From Streptomyces showdoensis (GTDB lineage Bacteria; Actinomycetota; Actinomycetes; Streptomycetales; Streptomycetaceae), in contig NZ_BAAAXG010000026.1 in the NCBI RefSeq assembly GCF_039535475.1, forward strand, positions 2,356,001 to 2,420,000: a stretch of DNA of 64,000 nt, read 5' to 3'. The first letter of the stretch is position 1, and each line of letters begins with the position of its first letter. Position numbers and translations under genes: made by a program. Under the pieces are notes generated by a model, which worked only from the letters and a program-made list of their open reading frames with translations, was not told the DNA's origin and did not search any database. Positions 38,771 to 47,418 of the stretch are shown here, piece after piece.

Positions 38771-41350
38771 GTGGTGACGTTCGCGCAGGCGCAGGAGCGC
38801 GCCGAGGAGTGGATCAACGGCGATGTGCCGGCGTATCTGCACCGTGAGGTGCGGGTGCGGGAGTTCGGGCTCGGTTTCGTGGTGTGGGCCGAGGACCGCG
38901 AGGAGGCGCCGACCCCGGACGGGGGCCGGCAGCGGCTGGTCATCGCCCGTGACAGCGGTGAGGCGACGCTGTGGCCGGGGCTGCCGGTGGGTGAGGTGAT
39001 CCGCCGGTACGAGGAGGAGTACGGGGCCGCCGCGGAGGCGGCTCCGGTGCCGGCGCAGGCGTCGGCCCGGATCGACCTGAACCAGACCTCGTTCCTGCTG
39101 AGTCCGCCGGAGTGGTTGCAGGAGGCGGCGGACAAGATCGGTCTGCCGCCGGTGGAGTCGAACGCGTCGCAGGCGAGTGCGGGGGCGTCGGCGGAGGGTG
39201 GTTCGGCGGGTCCGGAGGCGTCGGCCGCCGGGGTCTCCGTCGACGGGGCCTCCGCTTCCGCGGCCGAGGCGGGTGCCGGGGGGTTCTCCGCGCCGGAGGC
39301 CGCGCCCGCGCCCGCGCCGGTGCCGCTTCCCGAGGCCGCTCCCGTGCCCGAGGCCGCGCCCGTTCCGGCCGCCACGCCCGCTGCCGGGGTGTCCGTGCCG
39401 GACGGCTCCGGGGCCCCGGCCGCCGCGTCCGAGGCCGCTCCGGCCCCGGTCCAGGTGCCCGCCCCCGTGCCGGCTCCGGCCGAGGCTCCCGCCGCCGCGC
39501 CCGCGCAGGGCCCGTGGGCGGACGCGAACGCGAGTGCGGGCGGTGCCGACGGGGCCGTACCGCTGCCGGCGACGGTGTTCGCGCCGCCGCTCTCGGGGGC
39601 GGACGACGAGGACACGCCGCCGCCGGTCGTGGGCGCGGACGCTCCCACCGCGCTGATGAAGGGCGGCAGCGCGCTGCCGCCGACCGCCATCGCCCCGCGG
39701 CTGAACACGGACGCCCCGTTCGGGCAGGGCGGTCCCGCCGTGCCCCCGGGGCCGCCGAGCACCCCGCCCGGCCCCGTCGCGCCGCCCGCCCCGCCCGCGC
39801 CGCAGGGCGCGCCCGGTGCCGCGGACCTCGCGGACGCGGCGACGAGCAAGGCGCCGACGCCGCCGCCCGGTGGGTACGTGCGGACGCAGCTGGTGTCGCA
39901 GCTCGGGCCCGAGGGCCCGCAGCCGACGCCGCCCGCCGCCGCTGCGCCCGCGCAGCCCGCGCCGCCCGGTCCGCCCGGTCCGCCGGCGCCGCCCGGCGCG
40001 ACGCCGCCGCCCGCCGTGCACCACGCGGCGACGATGCTGGCGCACCCGAACCAGGGCGGTCCGGGGGCCCCGCCGCCCCCGCCCCCGCCGCCGGGGATGC
40101 CGGGCGCGCCCGGGACGCCGCCCGGTGGGGTGGCGCACGCGGCGACGATGCTGGCGCACCCGAACCAGGGCGGGCCCGGCGCGCCGCCGCCCCCGCCCCC
40201 GCCGCCGGGGATGCCCGGTGCGGCAGGGACGCCGCCCGGTGGGATCGCGCACGCCGCGACGATGCTGGCGCAGCCCGGTCCGGCCGGGCCGCCCCCGCCG
40301 CCGGGGCCGGCGCCCGCGCCGATGAACGCGCCCGCGCCGCCGCCCGCGTACGGGTACCCGCAGCAGCCGCCCGCCGGGCTGCCGACCGTGGGTCCCGGCT
40401 ACCAGGCCGTGCTGCGCTTCCGCGCGCCCGACGGTTCGGAGCAGCAGATCATCCGCCGCTCCGCGCCGGGCACGCCGCACCCGGAGTGGCAGATCCTGCA
40501 CGAGCTGCGCGCGATGAACGTGCCGCCGCAGCAGGTGCTGGAGCTGCACACGGAGCTGGAGTCGTGCGAGCTGCCGGGCGGTTACTGCGCGCGGATGATC
40601 CGGGAGACCTGGCCGCAGGCGCGGATCACCAACATCGCCCCGTACGGCCGTGATCACGCGGGCCGTCAGCAGGGCATGCAGCAACTCATCACGCACCAGG
40701 GTGAGTTGCACCAGGTCGCGGACGGTCCGGCGCGGCCCGCTCCGGTGCGGGCGCCGCTGCCGCAGGTGCAGCCGGCGCCGCCGCTGCCGCCGGACGGGGT
40801 GGCGCAGGAGCTGGCCGGGGCGTTCGGTCCCGGAATCCTGCGCTTCGACCAGCGCGCGGTGTCCCGCCAGGGGGTGCCGGAGCTGGTGGCGGTCACGCTC
40901 GTGTGGGCGGGTCTGCCGGCCGACTTCGGGCCGTTCTTCTGGGCGCAGCCGGCCATGCCGGTGGTGCCGACGCTCGCGGAGCTGGCGGCGCAGCGGCAGG
41001 TGCAGCCGGCGCCGGACGCCGGTTCGTACCTGGTGCTCGGTTCGGACTTCGGCCGGGCGATCTGCGTCCAGTACGGGACGGCGCACATCGTGGCCGTCCC
41101 GGTGGAGGCCGGTCCGGGCGGGCAGTCGGTGCCGCCGCAGTTCGTGAACACCGGGCTGCCGGAGTTCGTCCGCTGCCTGGCGCTGCTCGGGCGCATGTGG
41201 CGGCTGCGGTTCGGGCTCAACCCGGAGCAGGCGGGTCGCTGGACGACCGATTTCCAGGCGCAGCTGGCGATGTTGGACCCGGCGGCGCTGTCCTCGCCGG
41301 AGAACTGGTGGTCGGTGCTGCTGGAGCAGATGTGGGACGGCCTGCTGTAG
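38771..41350 (+). CDS. Large protein with deaminase-like and SUKH-4 domains
   Basis: Protein of 859 residues in four parts. Residues 1-90 resemble small immunity-type domains (Imm35/YrhB-like, tentative: GRQRLVIARDSGEATLWPG). Residues about 95-540 are low-complexity Ala/Pro/Gly with 38-residue repeats. Residues about 545-640 look like a nucleic-acid deaminase (HPEWQILHELRAM near 570, then ESCELPGGYC). The C-terminus (about 680-859) matches SUKH-4 (VNTGLPEFVRCLALLGRMW). No signal peptide or membrane segment. Start GTG 38771 with GGGGGAG 10 nt upstream, coupled to the WHH/SUKH gene. A strong terminator follows. Confidence 0.8.
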   Translation: MVTFAQAQERAEEWINGDVPAYLHREVRVREFGLGFVVWAEDREEAPTPDGGRQRLVIARDSGEATLWPGLPVGEVIRRYEEEYGAAAEAAPVPAQASARIDLNQTSFLLSPPEWLQEAADKIGLPPVESNASQASAGASAEGGSAGPEASAAGVSVDGASASAAEAGAGGFSAPEAAPAPAPVPLPEAAPVPEAAPVPAATPAAGVSVPDGSGAPAAASEAAPAPVQVPAPVPAPAEAPAAAPAQGPWADANASAGGADGAVPLPATVFAPPLSGADDEDTPPPVVGADAPTALMKGGSALPPTAIAPRLNTDAPFGQGGPAVPPGPPSTPPGPVAPPAPPAPQGAPGAADLADAATSKAPTPPPGGYVRTQLVSQLGPEGPQPTPPAAAAPAQPAPPGPPGPPAPPGATPPPAVHHAATMLAHPNQGGPGAPPPPPPPPGMPGAPGTPPGGVAHAATMLAHPNQGGPGAPPPPPPPPGMPGAAGTPPGGIAHAATMLAQPGPAGPPPPPGPAPAPMNAPAPPPAYGYPQQPPAGLPTVGPGYQAVLRFRAPDGSEQQIIRRSAPGTPHPEWQILHELRAMNVPPQQVLELHTELESCELPGGYCARMIRETWPQARITNIAPYGRDHAGRQQGMQQLITHQGELHQVADGPARPAPVRAPLPQVQPAPPLPPDGVAQELAGAFGPGILRFDQRAVSRQGVPELVAVTLVWAGLPADFGPFFWAQPAMPVVPTLAELAAQRQVQPAPDAGSYLVLGSDFGRAICVQYGTAHIVAVPVEAGPGGQSVPPQFVNTGLPEFVRCLALLGRMWRLRFGLNPEQAGRWTTDFQAQLAMLDPAALSSPENWWSVLLEQMWDGLL
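40025..40267 (+). repeat. 114-bp in-frame tandem repeat
   Basis: Units begin near 40025, 40139 and 40253 with exact 114-bp spacing. Each encodes HAATMLAHPNQGG, a poly-Pro run and GMPGA-GTPPGG in the linker of the deaminase/SUKH-4 protein. Confidence 0.85.
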
Positions 41351-41380
41351 CCCGACCGGGTCCCCGCATGAGCGGGATGT

Positions 41381-41430
41381 GACGAAAGGCGCTCGACGTG
41401 TGTTCACGTCGGGCGCCTTTCGTCCGTTCT
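41381..41430 (+). terminator. Terminator after the deaminase/SUKH-4 gene
   Basis: A 20-bp stem with one wobble pair (41381-41400 with 41405-41424), TGTT loop, then CGTTCT. Confidence 0.85.
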
Positions 41431-41484
41431 GATGCCGCATCCTTGATGTTTGTCGGACATAAGGGAGACGAAGGGGCGTCAGGG

Positions 41485-42375
41485 ATGAGTTTCGCCGTCG
41501 GACGGGGACGTGGTTACCGCCCGGAGCAGGTCGACCGCTACCTGGCCGCGCTGTCCGAGGAGCGCGACGGCGCGTGGGAGCGCGCGGCGCGCCTGACCGT
41601 CCTCGCCAAGGAGATGGAGGCGGAGGCGGCCCGGCTGCGCGAGGCCGTCGCCACCCTCGCCCCGCAGCGCTACGACACCCTGAGCGAGCGGGCCCGCCGG
41701 ATCCTGGAGCTCGCCGAGGCCGAGGACGAGACCCTCGTACGGACCGCGGAGGCCGAGGCGCAGGAGCTCGCCGAGGCGGCGGAGGCGGCCGCCGCGGAGG
41801 CCGCCGAGGCGGCGAAGGCGTACGCGGAGGGCGTCCGCGCGGCGGCCGACTCGGCGGCCCGCGCGACGGACCGGGAGGCCGGGCTCCAGGCCGACGCCCT
41901 GCGGACCGCCGCGCAGCGCGACGCCGAGAAGACGCGGGCCGACGCGCGGACCGCCTTCGACGGCATCCGGCGCGAGGCCGAGGCGCTCCGCGCCGCGCAG
42001 CGCGAGGAGCACCAGGCGCTCCGCGAGGAGGCGGAGCGGGCGGCAGGGCAGCGGGTGGCCGAGCTCGACGCGCGGCACGACGAGCTCGTCGCGTACGCGG
42101 AGGGCAAGCTGGAGGAGGCGCGGCGCGGGCTCGCCGAGACGAAGGAGGCCGCCCGGCACGGCCAGGAGGACGCCGAGGCGAAGGCCGCGGAGATCCTCGC
42201 CGAGGCGCGCCTCCGGCAGGAGCGGATCGAGCGCGAGACGGACCGGGTGCGGCGGGAGCACGACGAGGCCCGCGAGGAGATCCACTCCCACATGGAGCAC
42301 ATCCGCTCCTCGCTGGCCGCGCTGACCGGCCGGGTGGAGCCGCCGAGGGGCGAGGAGCCCGAAGGCGGCGCCTAG
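41485..42375 (+). CDS. Ala/Glu-rich coiled-coil protein (Scy/FilP-like, 'cellulose-binding')
   Basis: Protein of 296 residues, almost entirely charged alpha-helix with heptad character from about residue 25 to 280 (runs such as EEAERAAGQRVAELDARH and KAAEILAEARLRQERIE). The short N-terminus GRGRGYRPEQVDRYLAALSEERD resembles the DivIVA-type membrane-curvature module. Proteins of this type are often called cellulose-binding in Streptomyces and are related to the Scy/FilP cytoskeletal proteins that organise hyphal tips. Start ATG 41485 with GAAGGGG 8 nt upstream. It is convergent with the ArsR gene, overlapping it by 4 nt. Confidence 0.82.
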   Translation: MSFAVGRGRGYRPEQVDRYLAALSEERDGAWERAARLTVLAKEMEAEAARLREAVATLAPQRYDTLSERARRILELAEAEDETLVRTAEAEAQELAEAAEAAAAEAAEAAKAYAEGVRAAADSAARATDREAGLQADALRTAAQRDAEKTRADARTAFDGIRREAEALRAAQREEHQALREEAERAAGQRVAELDARHDELVAYAEGKLEEARRGLAETKEAARHGQEDAEAKAAEILAEARLRQERIERETDRVRREHDEAREEIHSHMEHIRSSLAALTGRVEPPRGEEPEGGA

Positions 42376-43286
42376 CCCCGGGCGGTCTCGACGGCCTCGG
42401 CGCTTCCGACGGCCCCCACGGCCCCCACGGCCCCGGTTGTCCCGGTCGGTCCGGCCGTCCCCGCCCCCGCCAGGAGCGCGAGGCCCAGCTCGCTCGCCCG
42501 GTAGTAGACCTCGCGCCGGTAGCGGTGGCCGGTCACCAGGCCCGCGTCCCGCAGCACCGTGAGGTGCTGGGAGACGGCGCCCGGGGTCAGCCCGCTGCGG
42601 GCGGCGAGCGCGGTGGTGGTGGCCGGCGCGCTCGTGCCCGCGAGCAGCCCGGCCCGGCTGCGGCCGAGGAGCCGGGCGAGTCCGTCGCCGCCGTCCCCGC
42701 CGCGCTCCCACAGGGTGCCGACGGCCCGCGCGGGATACACCAGGCACGGGGGAGTGCCGGGGCGTCCGGGGAGCAGGACGCAGCGGGTGGCGAAGACGCT
42801 GGGCGCGAGGGTGATCCCGCCGCCGTCCAGGGCGAGTTCGCCGGCCGGCAGGTCCGGCGAGCTCAGCCGGTCCCCGGTCCGGCGCAGGCCCGGGTGGAGG
42901 CCGGTCAGCACCTCCTGGATGCCGTCCTCGGAGAGCTGCCGGGTGCGGTGGGCGAGGTCGGCCTCCAGGACGGCGCGGATGCGCGGCCAGTGGGGGCGGA
43001 CGGCCGCCCGCCACCAGTCGGTCAGCGCCCGCGCCGTCGCGGCGGGCCCCTCGTACGCGGCGAGCTCCTCCTCGACCTCGGCCAGCGGGCAGCGCGGGGC
43101 GGGGACGGCGGCGTCGAGCGCCTCCACGGGGCGGGGGAGCGTCAACACCCGCTTGAGCCAGGGGAGATGGAGGGCATGGCCGCCCGGGTCGGCGGCGGCG
43201 CGCAGGGCGGCGACCGTCTCCCACAGGGGCGACACGGCGAACCGCAGCCGCCCCAGGTCGTCGACCCCGAACCGTACGTCACCCAT
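42372..43286 (-). CDS. ArsR-type winged-helix regulator
   Basis: Protein of 304 residues. The DNA-binding domain is C-terminal: TTTALAARSGLTPGAVSQHLTVLRDAGLVTGHRYRREVYYRAS (listed as fragments TTTALAARSGLTPG, AVSQHLTVLRDAGLV, HRYRREVYYRAS; about 235-280). The N-terminal 220 residues (GVDDLGRLRFAVSPLWETV) form the extended sensor seen in some actinobacterial ArsR-like regulators. A Gly/Ala/Thr low-complexity tail ends the protein. Start ATG 43286. Divergent from the MFS gene with an inverted repeat between them, suggesting it represses the transporter. The ligand is unknown. Confidence 0.85.
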   Translation of the reverse strand: MGDVRFGVDDLGRLRFAVSPLWETVAALRAAADPGGHALHLPWLKRVLTLPRPVEALDAAVPAPRCPLAEVEEELAAYEGPAATARALTDWWRAAVRPHWPRIRAVLEADLAHRTRQLSEDGIQEVLTGLHPGLRRTGDRLSSPDLPAGELALDGGGITLAPSVFATRCVLLPGRPGTPPCLVYPARAVGTLWERGGDGGDGLARLLGRSRAGLLAGTSAPATTTALAARSGLTPGAVSQHLTVLRDAGLVTGHRYRREVYYRASELGLALLAGAGTAGPTGTTGAVGAVGAVGSAEAVETARG

Positions 43287-43307
43287 GAGCGCGCCCCCCT
43301 CGGACTG

Positions 43308-43323
43308 TTTAGCCCAGACTAAA
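43308..43323. promoter_or_regulatory. Inverted repeat between ArsR and MFS genes
   Basis: TTTAG-CCCAGA-CTAAA, 22 nt before the arsR ATG and 24 nt before the MFS start, an AT-rich spot in GC-rich DNA. Size and place fit an ArsR operator overlapping both promoters. Confidence 0.55.
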
Positions 43324-43346
43324 ACAATGGGCAGGAGCCGGGCCGG

Positions 43347-44669
43347 GTGGTGGTGTTCCCGGACATGACCCCGGATACGACCGCCGCGGCGCCCGCGACC
43401 GCACCCGCCGCCCCTGCCCCCGCCCTCCCCGTCCCGCCCCCGCTGTGGCGCCTCCCGGACTTCCGCCGGCTGTGGGCCGGGGACACCGTGAGCCAGGCCG
43501 GCACCGCGGTCACCGTGCTCGCCCTGCCCCTGGTGGCGATCGGCCCGCTCGGTGCCTCGCCCTTCGGGACGGGGCTGCTCGTGATGTGCGAGTACCTCGG
43601 CTTCCTGCTGCTGGGGCTGCCCGCCGGAGCCTGGGTGGACCGGATGCGCCGCCGCCGGGTGATGGTCGTGACCGACCTGGTCAGGGCGCTGCTCCTGGCC
43701 TCCCTGCCGGTGGCCGCCTGGTGCGGTGTCCTGACCCTTCCCCAGCTGTACGCGGTGGCCTTCGGGATGTCGGTCTGCACGGCCTTCTTCGACATCGCCT
43801 ACCAGAGCCATCTGCCCGGGCTGGTCGCCGCGGACCGGCTGCTGGCGGCGAACGTGGCCCTGGAGTCGACCCGTACGGTCACCGCGGCCGGCGGTCCCGG
43901 CGCGGGCGGGGCGCTGATCGCCGCCGTCGGCGCGCCGCTCGCGCTGGTCGCCGACGCGGTCAGCTTCCTGGCGTCCGCGCTGCTGCTCTCCCGGATCCGC
44001 CGCCCCGACCCGCGGCCCGAACGGCGGCCCGGGACGCGGCTGCGGGCGGAGATCGGCGAGGGCCTTCGGTTCGTGTTCCGGACGCCGGTGCTGCGGGCGC
44101 TCACCCTGACCGCCGCGGTCTCCAACCTGTGCGGCACGGTCGGCGCCTCCATGCTCCTGGTGCTGCTCGCGGGGGAGGGCGAGGGCGGTCTCGGGCTCTC
44201 GCCGTTCCTGTGCGGCCTGGTCTTCACGGCGGAGGCGGCCGGCGGCTTCCTCGGCAGTCTGCTCACCGCCCGGGTCGCCGCGCGGCTGGGCGGGCGGTTC
44301 GGCGAGGGCCGGGTGGTGATGTGCGGCTCCGTCGTCGTGAGCGGGGTGCTGTGGCTGCTGGCGCTGCCGTTCTTCCAGGCGGACTGGCGCTTCGCGGTGG
44401 CGGTGGCGCTCCAGGGGCTGGGCTGGACGGCGTTCATGCCCTTCAAGATCGGGTCGGTGGCGCTGCGCCAGCGTCTCGTCCCTGAGCCGCTGCTGGGCCG
44501 GGTGACGGCGACCTTCCGCTTCGTGGTGTGGGGCTGCATGCCGCTGGGCGCGCTGCTCGGCGCGCTCCTCGGCCAGTACGCGGGGGTGCGGACCGCGTTG
44601 TGGGCCGGGGCCCTCGGCGAACTGCTCGCCGTCCTGCCGCTCGCGCTCAGCCCGCGGAGCCGGCGGTAG
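43347..44669 (+). CDS. MFS transporter (12 TM, ArsR-linked)
   Basis: Polytopic exporter of 440 residues with about 12 membrane helices. FRRLWAGDTVSQAGTAV near residue 38, GAWVDRMRRRRVMV (loop 2-3 signature) and the CTAFFDIAYQSHLP segment are typical of the MFS branch often annotated as enterobactin or macrolide efflux. The substrate is not deducible. Start GTG 43347 has AGGAG at 43333-43337; ATG 43365 is an alternative without a good ribosome-binding site. Divergent from arsR. Its 3' end overlaps the convergent DHA2 gene by 23 nt. Confidence 0.88.
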   Translation: MVVFPDMTPDTTAAAPATAPAAPAPALPVPPPLWRLPDFRRLWAGDTVSQAGTAVTVLALPLVAIGPLGASPFGTGLLVMCEYLGFLLLGLPAGAWVDRMRRRRVMVVTDLVRALLLASLPVAAWCGVLTLPQLYAVAFGMSVCTAFFDIAYQSHLPGLVAADRLLAANVALESTRTVTAAGGPGAGGALIAAVGAPLALVADAVSFLASALLLSRIRRPDPRPERRPGTRLRAEIGEGLRFVFRTPVLRALTLTAAVSNLCGTVGASMLLVLLAGEGEGGLGLSPFLCGLVFTAEAAGGFLGSLLTARVAARLGGRFGEGRVVMCGSVVVSGVLWLLALPFFQADWRFAVAVALQGLGWTAFMPFKIGSVALRQRLVPEPLLGRVTATFRFVVWGCMPLGALLGALLGQYAGVRTALWAGALGELLAVLPLALSPRSRR

Positions 44670-46395
44670 CGTCCGTCCCGTCCGCCGTGTCGGTCCCGTC
44701 CGCCTTCTCGGTCCCGTCCGCCGTGTCGGTCCCTTCGGTTCCGTCCGCCCGGTCCGCCCGGTCCGCCCCGTCCTCGGCGGACCGCTGCTCCTTGAGCACC
44801 GGGAAGCGGCGCGGGGCGAGGGTGAGCAGGGCCAGGAGGGCGAGGGCCGCCGCGCCCGCCGCGCCGACGAAGACGTAGTCGACGGCCGCGTCCACCGCCC
44901 GGCGCAGGTGGTCGGCGGCCTGTCCGGTGAGCGAGCCGGGGTCCTCCAGGGCGCGGACCAGACCGTCCAGGTCACCGCCCCCGCCACTCCCCTCACCGCC
45001 CCCGCCGCCCAGCCGCGCGGCGAGCACCCCGTTGGCGACGGCGCCGAACAGGGCGGCGCCGACGCTCTGTCCGACCTGGCGCACGAAGAGGACGGAGGCG
45101 GTGGTCGTGCCCCGCTCCTCGTACGGGACGGTCGACTGGACGCCGACGATCAGCGGCAGCTGGAAGAAGCCGAGCGCCCCGCCGAGCAGCAGCATCAGCA
45201 GCGCGGGCTGCCAGGGCTCGCCGGGGAAGGGCAGCAGGGGGAAGGCGAGCAGGACCAGGAGGGCGCCGGTCATGCCGAGGATCGCGGTGAGGCGGAAGCC
45301 GATGCGGGTGTAGACCCGGTTGGACAGGGCGGCGGTGACGGGCCAGCTCAGGGTCATCGCGGAGAGCACGAAGCCCGCGGCGATCGGGCCGAGGCCGAGG
45401 ACGGCCTGGGCGTACGTGGGCAGGAAGACGGTCGGGGCGACCATCAGCAGGCCCAGGGCGCCGAGCGCCAGGTTGACGGCGGCGATGGTGCGGCGGCGCC
45501 AGACCCAGCCCGGGATGATCGGTTCGGCGGCCCGTCGCTCGATGAACACGGTGAGGACGCCGAGCGCCGCCGCCCCGCCGAACAGGCCGAGCGACGGGCC
45601 CGAGAGCCAGGGCCAGGCGACGCCGCCCTGGACGAGCGCCGTCAGGAGCAGGGTGCCGGTGGCGAAGATGGCGAGGGCGCCGGCCCAGTCGACGGAGACC
45701 CGGGCACGGACACGGGTGCGGGTGCGGGCACCGGGGCGGGAGCGGGAAGCGTCGGCGTGCCCGGCGGCGGGTTCCGGCCGCCCGTCCCCTAGGGGGCGCC
45801 CGGGCTCCACCAGGTACCGCGTGATCAGCCACAGCGCCGCCGCCCCGACCGGCAGGTTGACCAGGAAGATCCAGCGCCAGTCCGCGTACCCGGCGAGCAG
45901 TCCGCCCGCCGCCGGGCCCGCCACCGAGGCGGTGGCCCACACGGAGGAGAGGCGGGCCTGGATCCTGGGGCGCTCCTTCAGCGGGTAGAGGTCGGCGGCG
46001 ATCGTCTGGACCGTGCCCTGGAGGGCGCCGCCGCCCAGGCCCTGGACGATGCGGAAGGCGATCAGCGAGTACATGTCCCAGGCGGTCGCGCACAGCACCG
46101 AGCCGGCCAGGAAGAGGACGATTCCCGAGACCAGGACGGGCTTGCGGCCGAAGGTGTCGCTGAGCTTCCCGTACACCGGGAGCGTCACCGTCACGGCGAG
46201 CAGATAGCCGGAGAACAGCCAGGAGAAGACGGAGAGTCCGCCGAGGTCGCCGACGATCTGGGGGACGGCGGTGGAGACGACGGTGCCGTCGAGCGCGGCG
46301 AGCGCCATGGCGAGCATCAGCGCGGCGACGACCGGTCCGCGCCGGGTGGCGTCCGCCCCCGGCGGCACTGTCTGTCTCGTGGTCGCCTCGGACAC
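44647..46395 (-). CDS. DHA2-family (EmrB/QacA) 14-TM drug exporter
   Basis: Proton-driven multidrug exporter of 582 residues. LDGTVVSTAVPQIVGDLGG (helix 1 motif D1), YGKLSDTFGRKPV (motif A) and RIVQGLGGGALQGTV (motif B) are clear; about 14 hydrophobic helices follow. A His/Arg-rich insert interrupts the centre, and the C-terminal tail is a run of Thr/Asp/Gly/Ala repeats (ADGTD units) absent from most relatives. Start GTG 46395, since the upstream in-frame GTG 46413 lies inside the ribosome-binding sequence. No regulator is adjacent. Confidence 0.9.
   Translation of the reverse strand: MSEATTRQTVPPGADATRRGPVVAALMLAMALAALDGTVVSTAVPQIVGDLGGLSVFSWLFSGYLLAVTVTLPVYGKLSDTFGRKPVLVSGIVLFLAGSVLCATAWDMYSLIAFRIVQGLGGGALQGTVQTIAADLYPLKERPRIQARLSSVWATASVAGPAAGGLLAGYADWRWIFLVNLPVGAAALWLITRYLVEPGRPLGDGRPEPAAGHADASRSRPGARTRTRVRARVSVDWAGALAIFATGTLLLTALVQGGVAWPWLSGPSLGLFGGAAALGVLTVFIERRAAEPIIPGWVWRRRTIAAVNLALGALGLLMVAPTVFLPTYAQAVLGLGPIAAGFVLSAMTLSWPVTAALSNRVYTRIGFRLTAILGMTGALLVLLAFPLLPFPGEPWQPALLMLLLGGALGFFQLPLIVGVQSTVPYEERGTTTASVLFVRQVGQSVGAALFGAVANGVLAARLGGGGGEGSGGGGDLDGLVRALEDPGSLTGQAADHLRRAVDAAVDYVFVGAAGAAALALLALLTLAPRRFPVLKEQRSAEDGADRADRADGTEGTDTADGTEKADGTDTADGTDATAGSAG
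44670..44763 (-). repeat. Coding repeat in the DHA2 C-terminal tail
   Basis: About six 15-18-bp degenerate units encoding Thr-Ala-Asp-Gly-Thr-type residues; prone to slippage. Confidence 0.6.
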
Positions 46396-46582
46396 GCTGG
46401 CCCCTCTCCCCACCCGACGGATGCTTCGTACATCTAAGTGCGCCCGGGTCAGCCTCTCACTCGATCCTCCGATGGAGAACCCCTAGGGGCTCCTCCCCCA
46501 TCCAGCCCAGGGGCCGTTCGTCCCGACGGAGGACGAGCCGGGCCCCCGCCGTCCTTAGCTTGGTCTTACGGAATCCCGTACG

Positions 46583-46616
46583 AACACGAAGACCGCAGAC
46601 CAACACGAAGACCGCA
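46583..46616 (+). repeat. Direct repeat before the ABC exporter operon
   Basis: AACACGAAGACCGCA occurs at 46583-46597 and again, identical, at 46602-46616 (19-bp period), 2 nt before the AGGAG of the ATPase gene. It could bind a regulator or be a duplicated leader segment. Confidence 0.6.
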
Positions 46617-46629
46617 TAGGAGACTTACC

Positions 46630-47418
46630 GTGACTTCGGCTGTGACCATCCCCAGGCACGGGGGTACTGGAGGGCGTACGGCCGTCGCCGCGCGGGCGCG
46701 ACAGGTCGTCAAGGCGTACGGCACGGGGGAGACCCGGGTCGTCGCGCTCGACCACGTCGACGTGGACATCGCCCGCGGACAGTTCACCGCGATCATGGGG
46801 CCTTCGGGCTCCGGCAAGTCCACGCTCATGCACTGCCTCGCCGGGCTCGACACCGTCACCGGCGGCCAGATCTTCCTCGACGAGACCGAGATCACCGGCC
46901 TGAAGGACAAGAAGCTGACCCGGCTGCGGCGCGACCGCATCGGCTTCATCTTCCAGGCCTTCAACCTGCTCCCCACGCTGAACGCGCTGGAGAACATCAC
47001 GCTGCCGATGGACATCGCCGGCCGCAAGCCCGACCAGGAGTGGCTGCGGCGGGTCGTCGAGACCGTCGGTCTCGGCGAGCGGCTCAGGCACCGGCCCACC
47101 CAGCTCTCCGGTGGCCAGCAGCAGCGCGTCGCCGTGGCCCGCGCGCTCGCCGCCCGGCCCGAGATCATCTTCGGTGACGAGCCGACCGGGAACCTCGACT
47201 CGCGGGCCGGGGCCGAAGTCCTCGGCTTCCTCCGGCAGTCGGTGGACGAGCTGGGGCAGACCATCGTCATGGTCACCCACGACCCCGTCGCCGCCTCCTA
47301 CGCGGACCGGGTCCTCTACCTCGCCGACGGGCGCATCGTCGACGAGATGCACCGGCCCACCGCCGAGGCCGTCCTCGACCGCATGAAGGACTTCGACGCG
47401 CGCGGGCGGACGTCGTGA
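46630..47418 (+). CDS. ABC exporter ATPase, MacB/LolD type
   Basis: ATP-binding subunit of 262 residues. Walker A GPSGSGKST (about 58-66), Q-loop FQAFNLLPTLNA, signature LSGGQQQRVAVARAL, Walker B IIFGDEPTGNLD and the switch His in MVTHDP are complete. LDSRAGAEVLGFL is the usual LolD/MacB hallmark. Start GTG 46630 has AGGAG 7 nt upstream. The permease gene starts inside its stop codon (4-nt overlap), so the two form one transporter. The substrate is unknown. Confidence 0.94.
   Translation: MTSAVTIPRHGGTGGRTAVAARARQVVKAYGTGETRVVALDHVDVDIARGQFTAIMGPSGSGKSTLMHCLAGLDTVTGGQIFLDETEITGLKDKKLTRLRRDRIGFIFQAFNLLPTLNALENITLPMDIAGRKPDQEWLRRVVETVGLGERLRHRPTQLSGGQQQRVAVARALAARPEIIFGDEPTGNLDSRAGAEVLGFLRQSVDELGQTIVMVTHDPVAASYADRVLYLADGRIVDEMHRPTAEAVLDRMKDFDARGRTS

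Noticed and set aside
40025..40267. CRISPR-like spaced repeats
   Set aside because: The 114-bp repeats are in frame, contiguous and encode Pro/Gly linker; no spacers and no cas genes in the window.
36448..41350. Secreted polymorphic toxin locus (contact-dependent)
   Set aside because: No signal peptides, WXG100/LXG, PAAR, RHS or YD repeats in any of the four proteins, so a delivery system cannot be supported.
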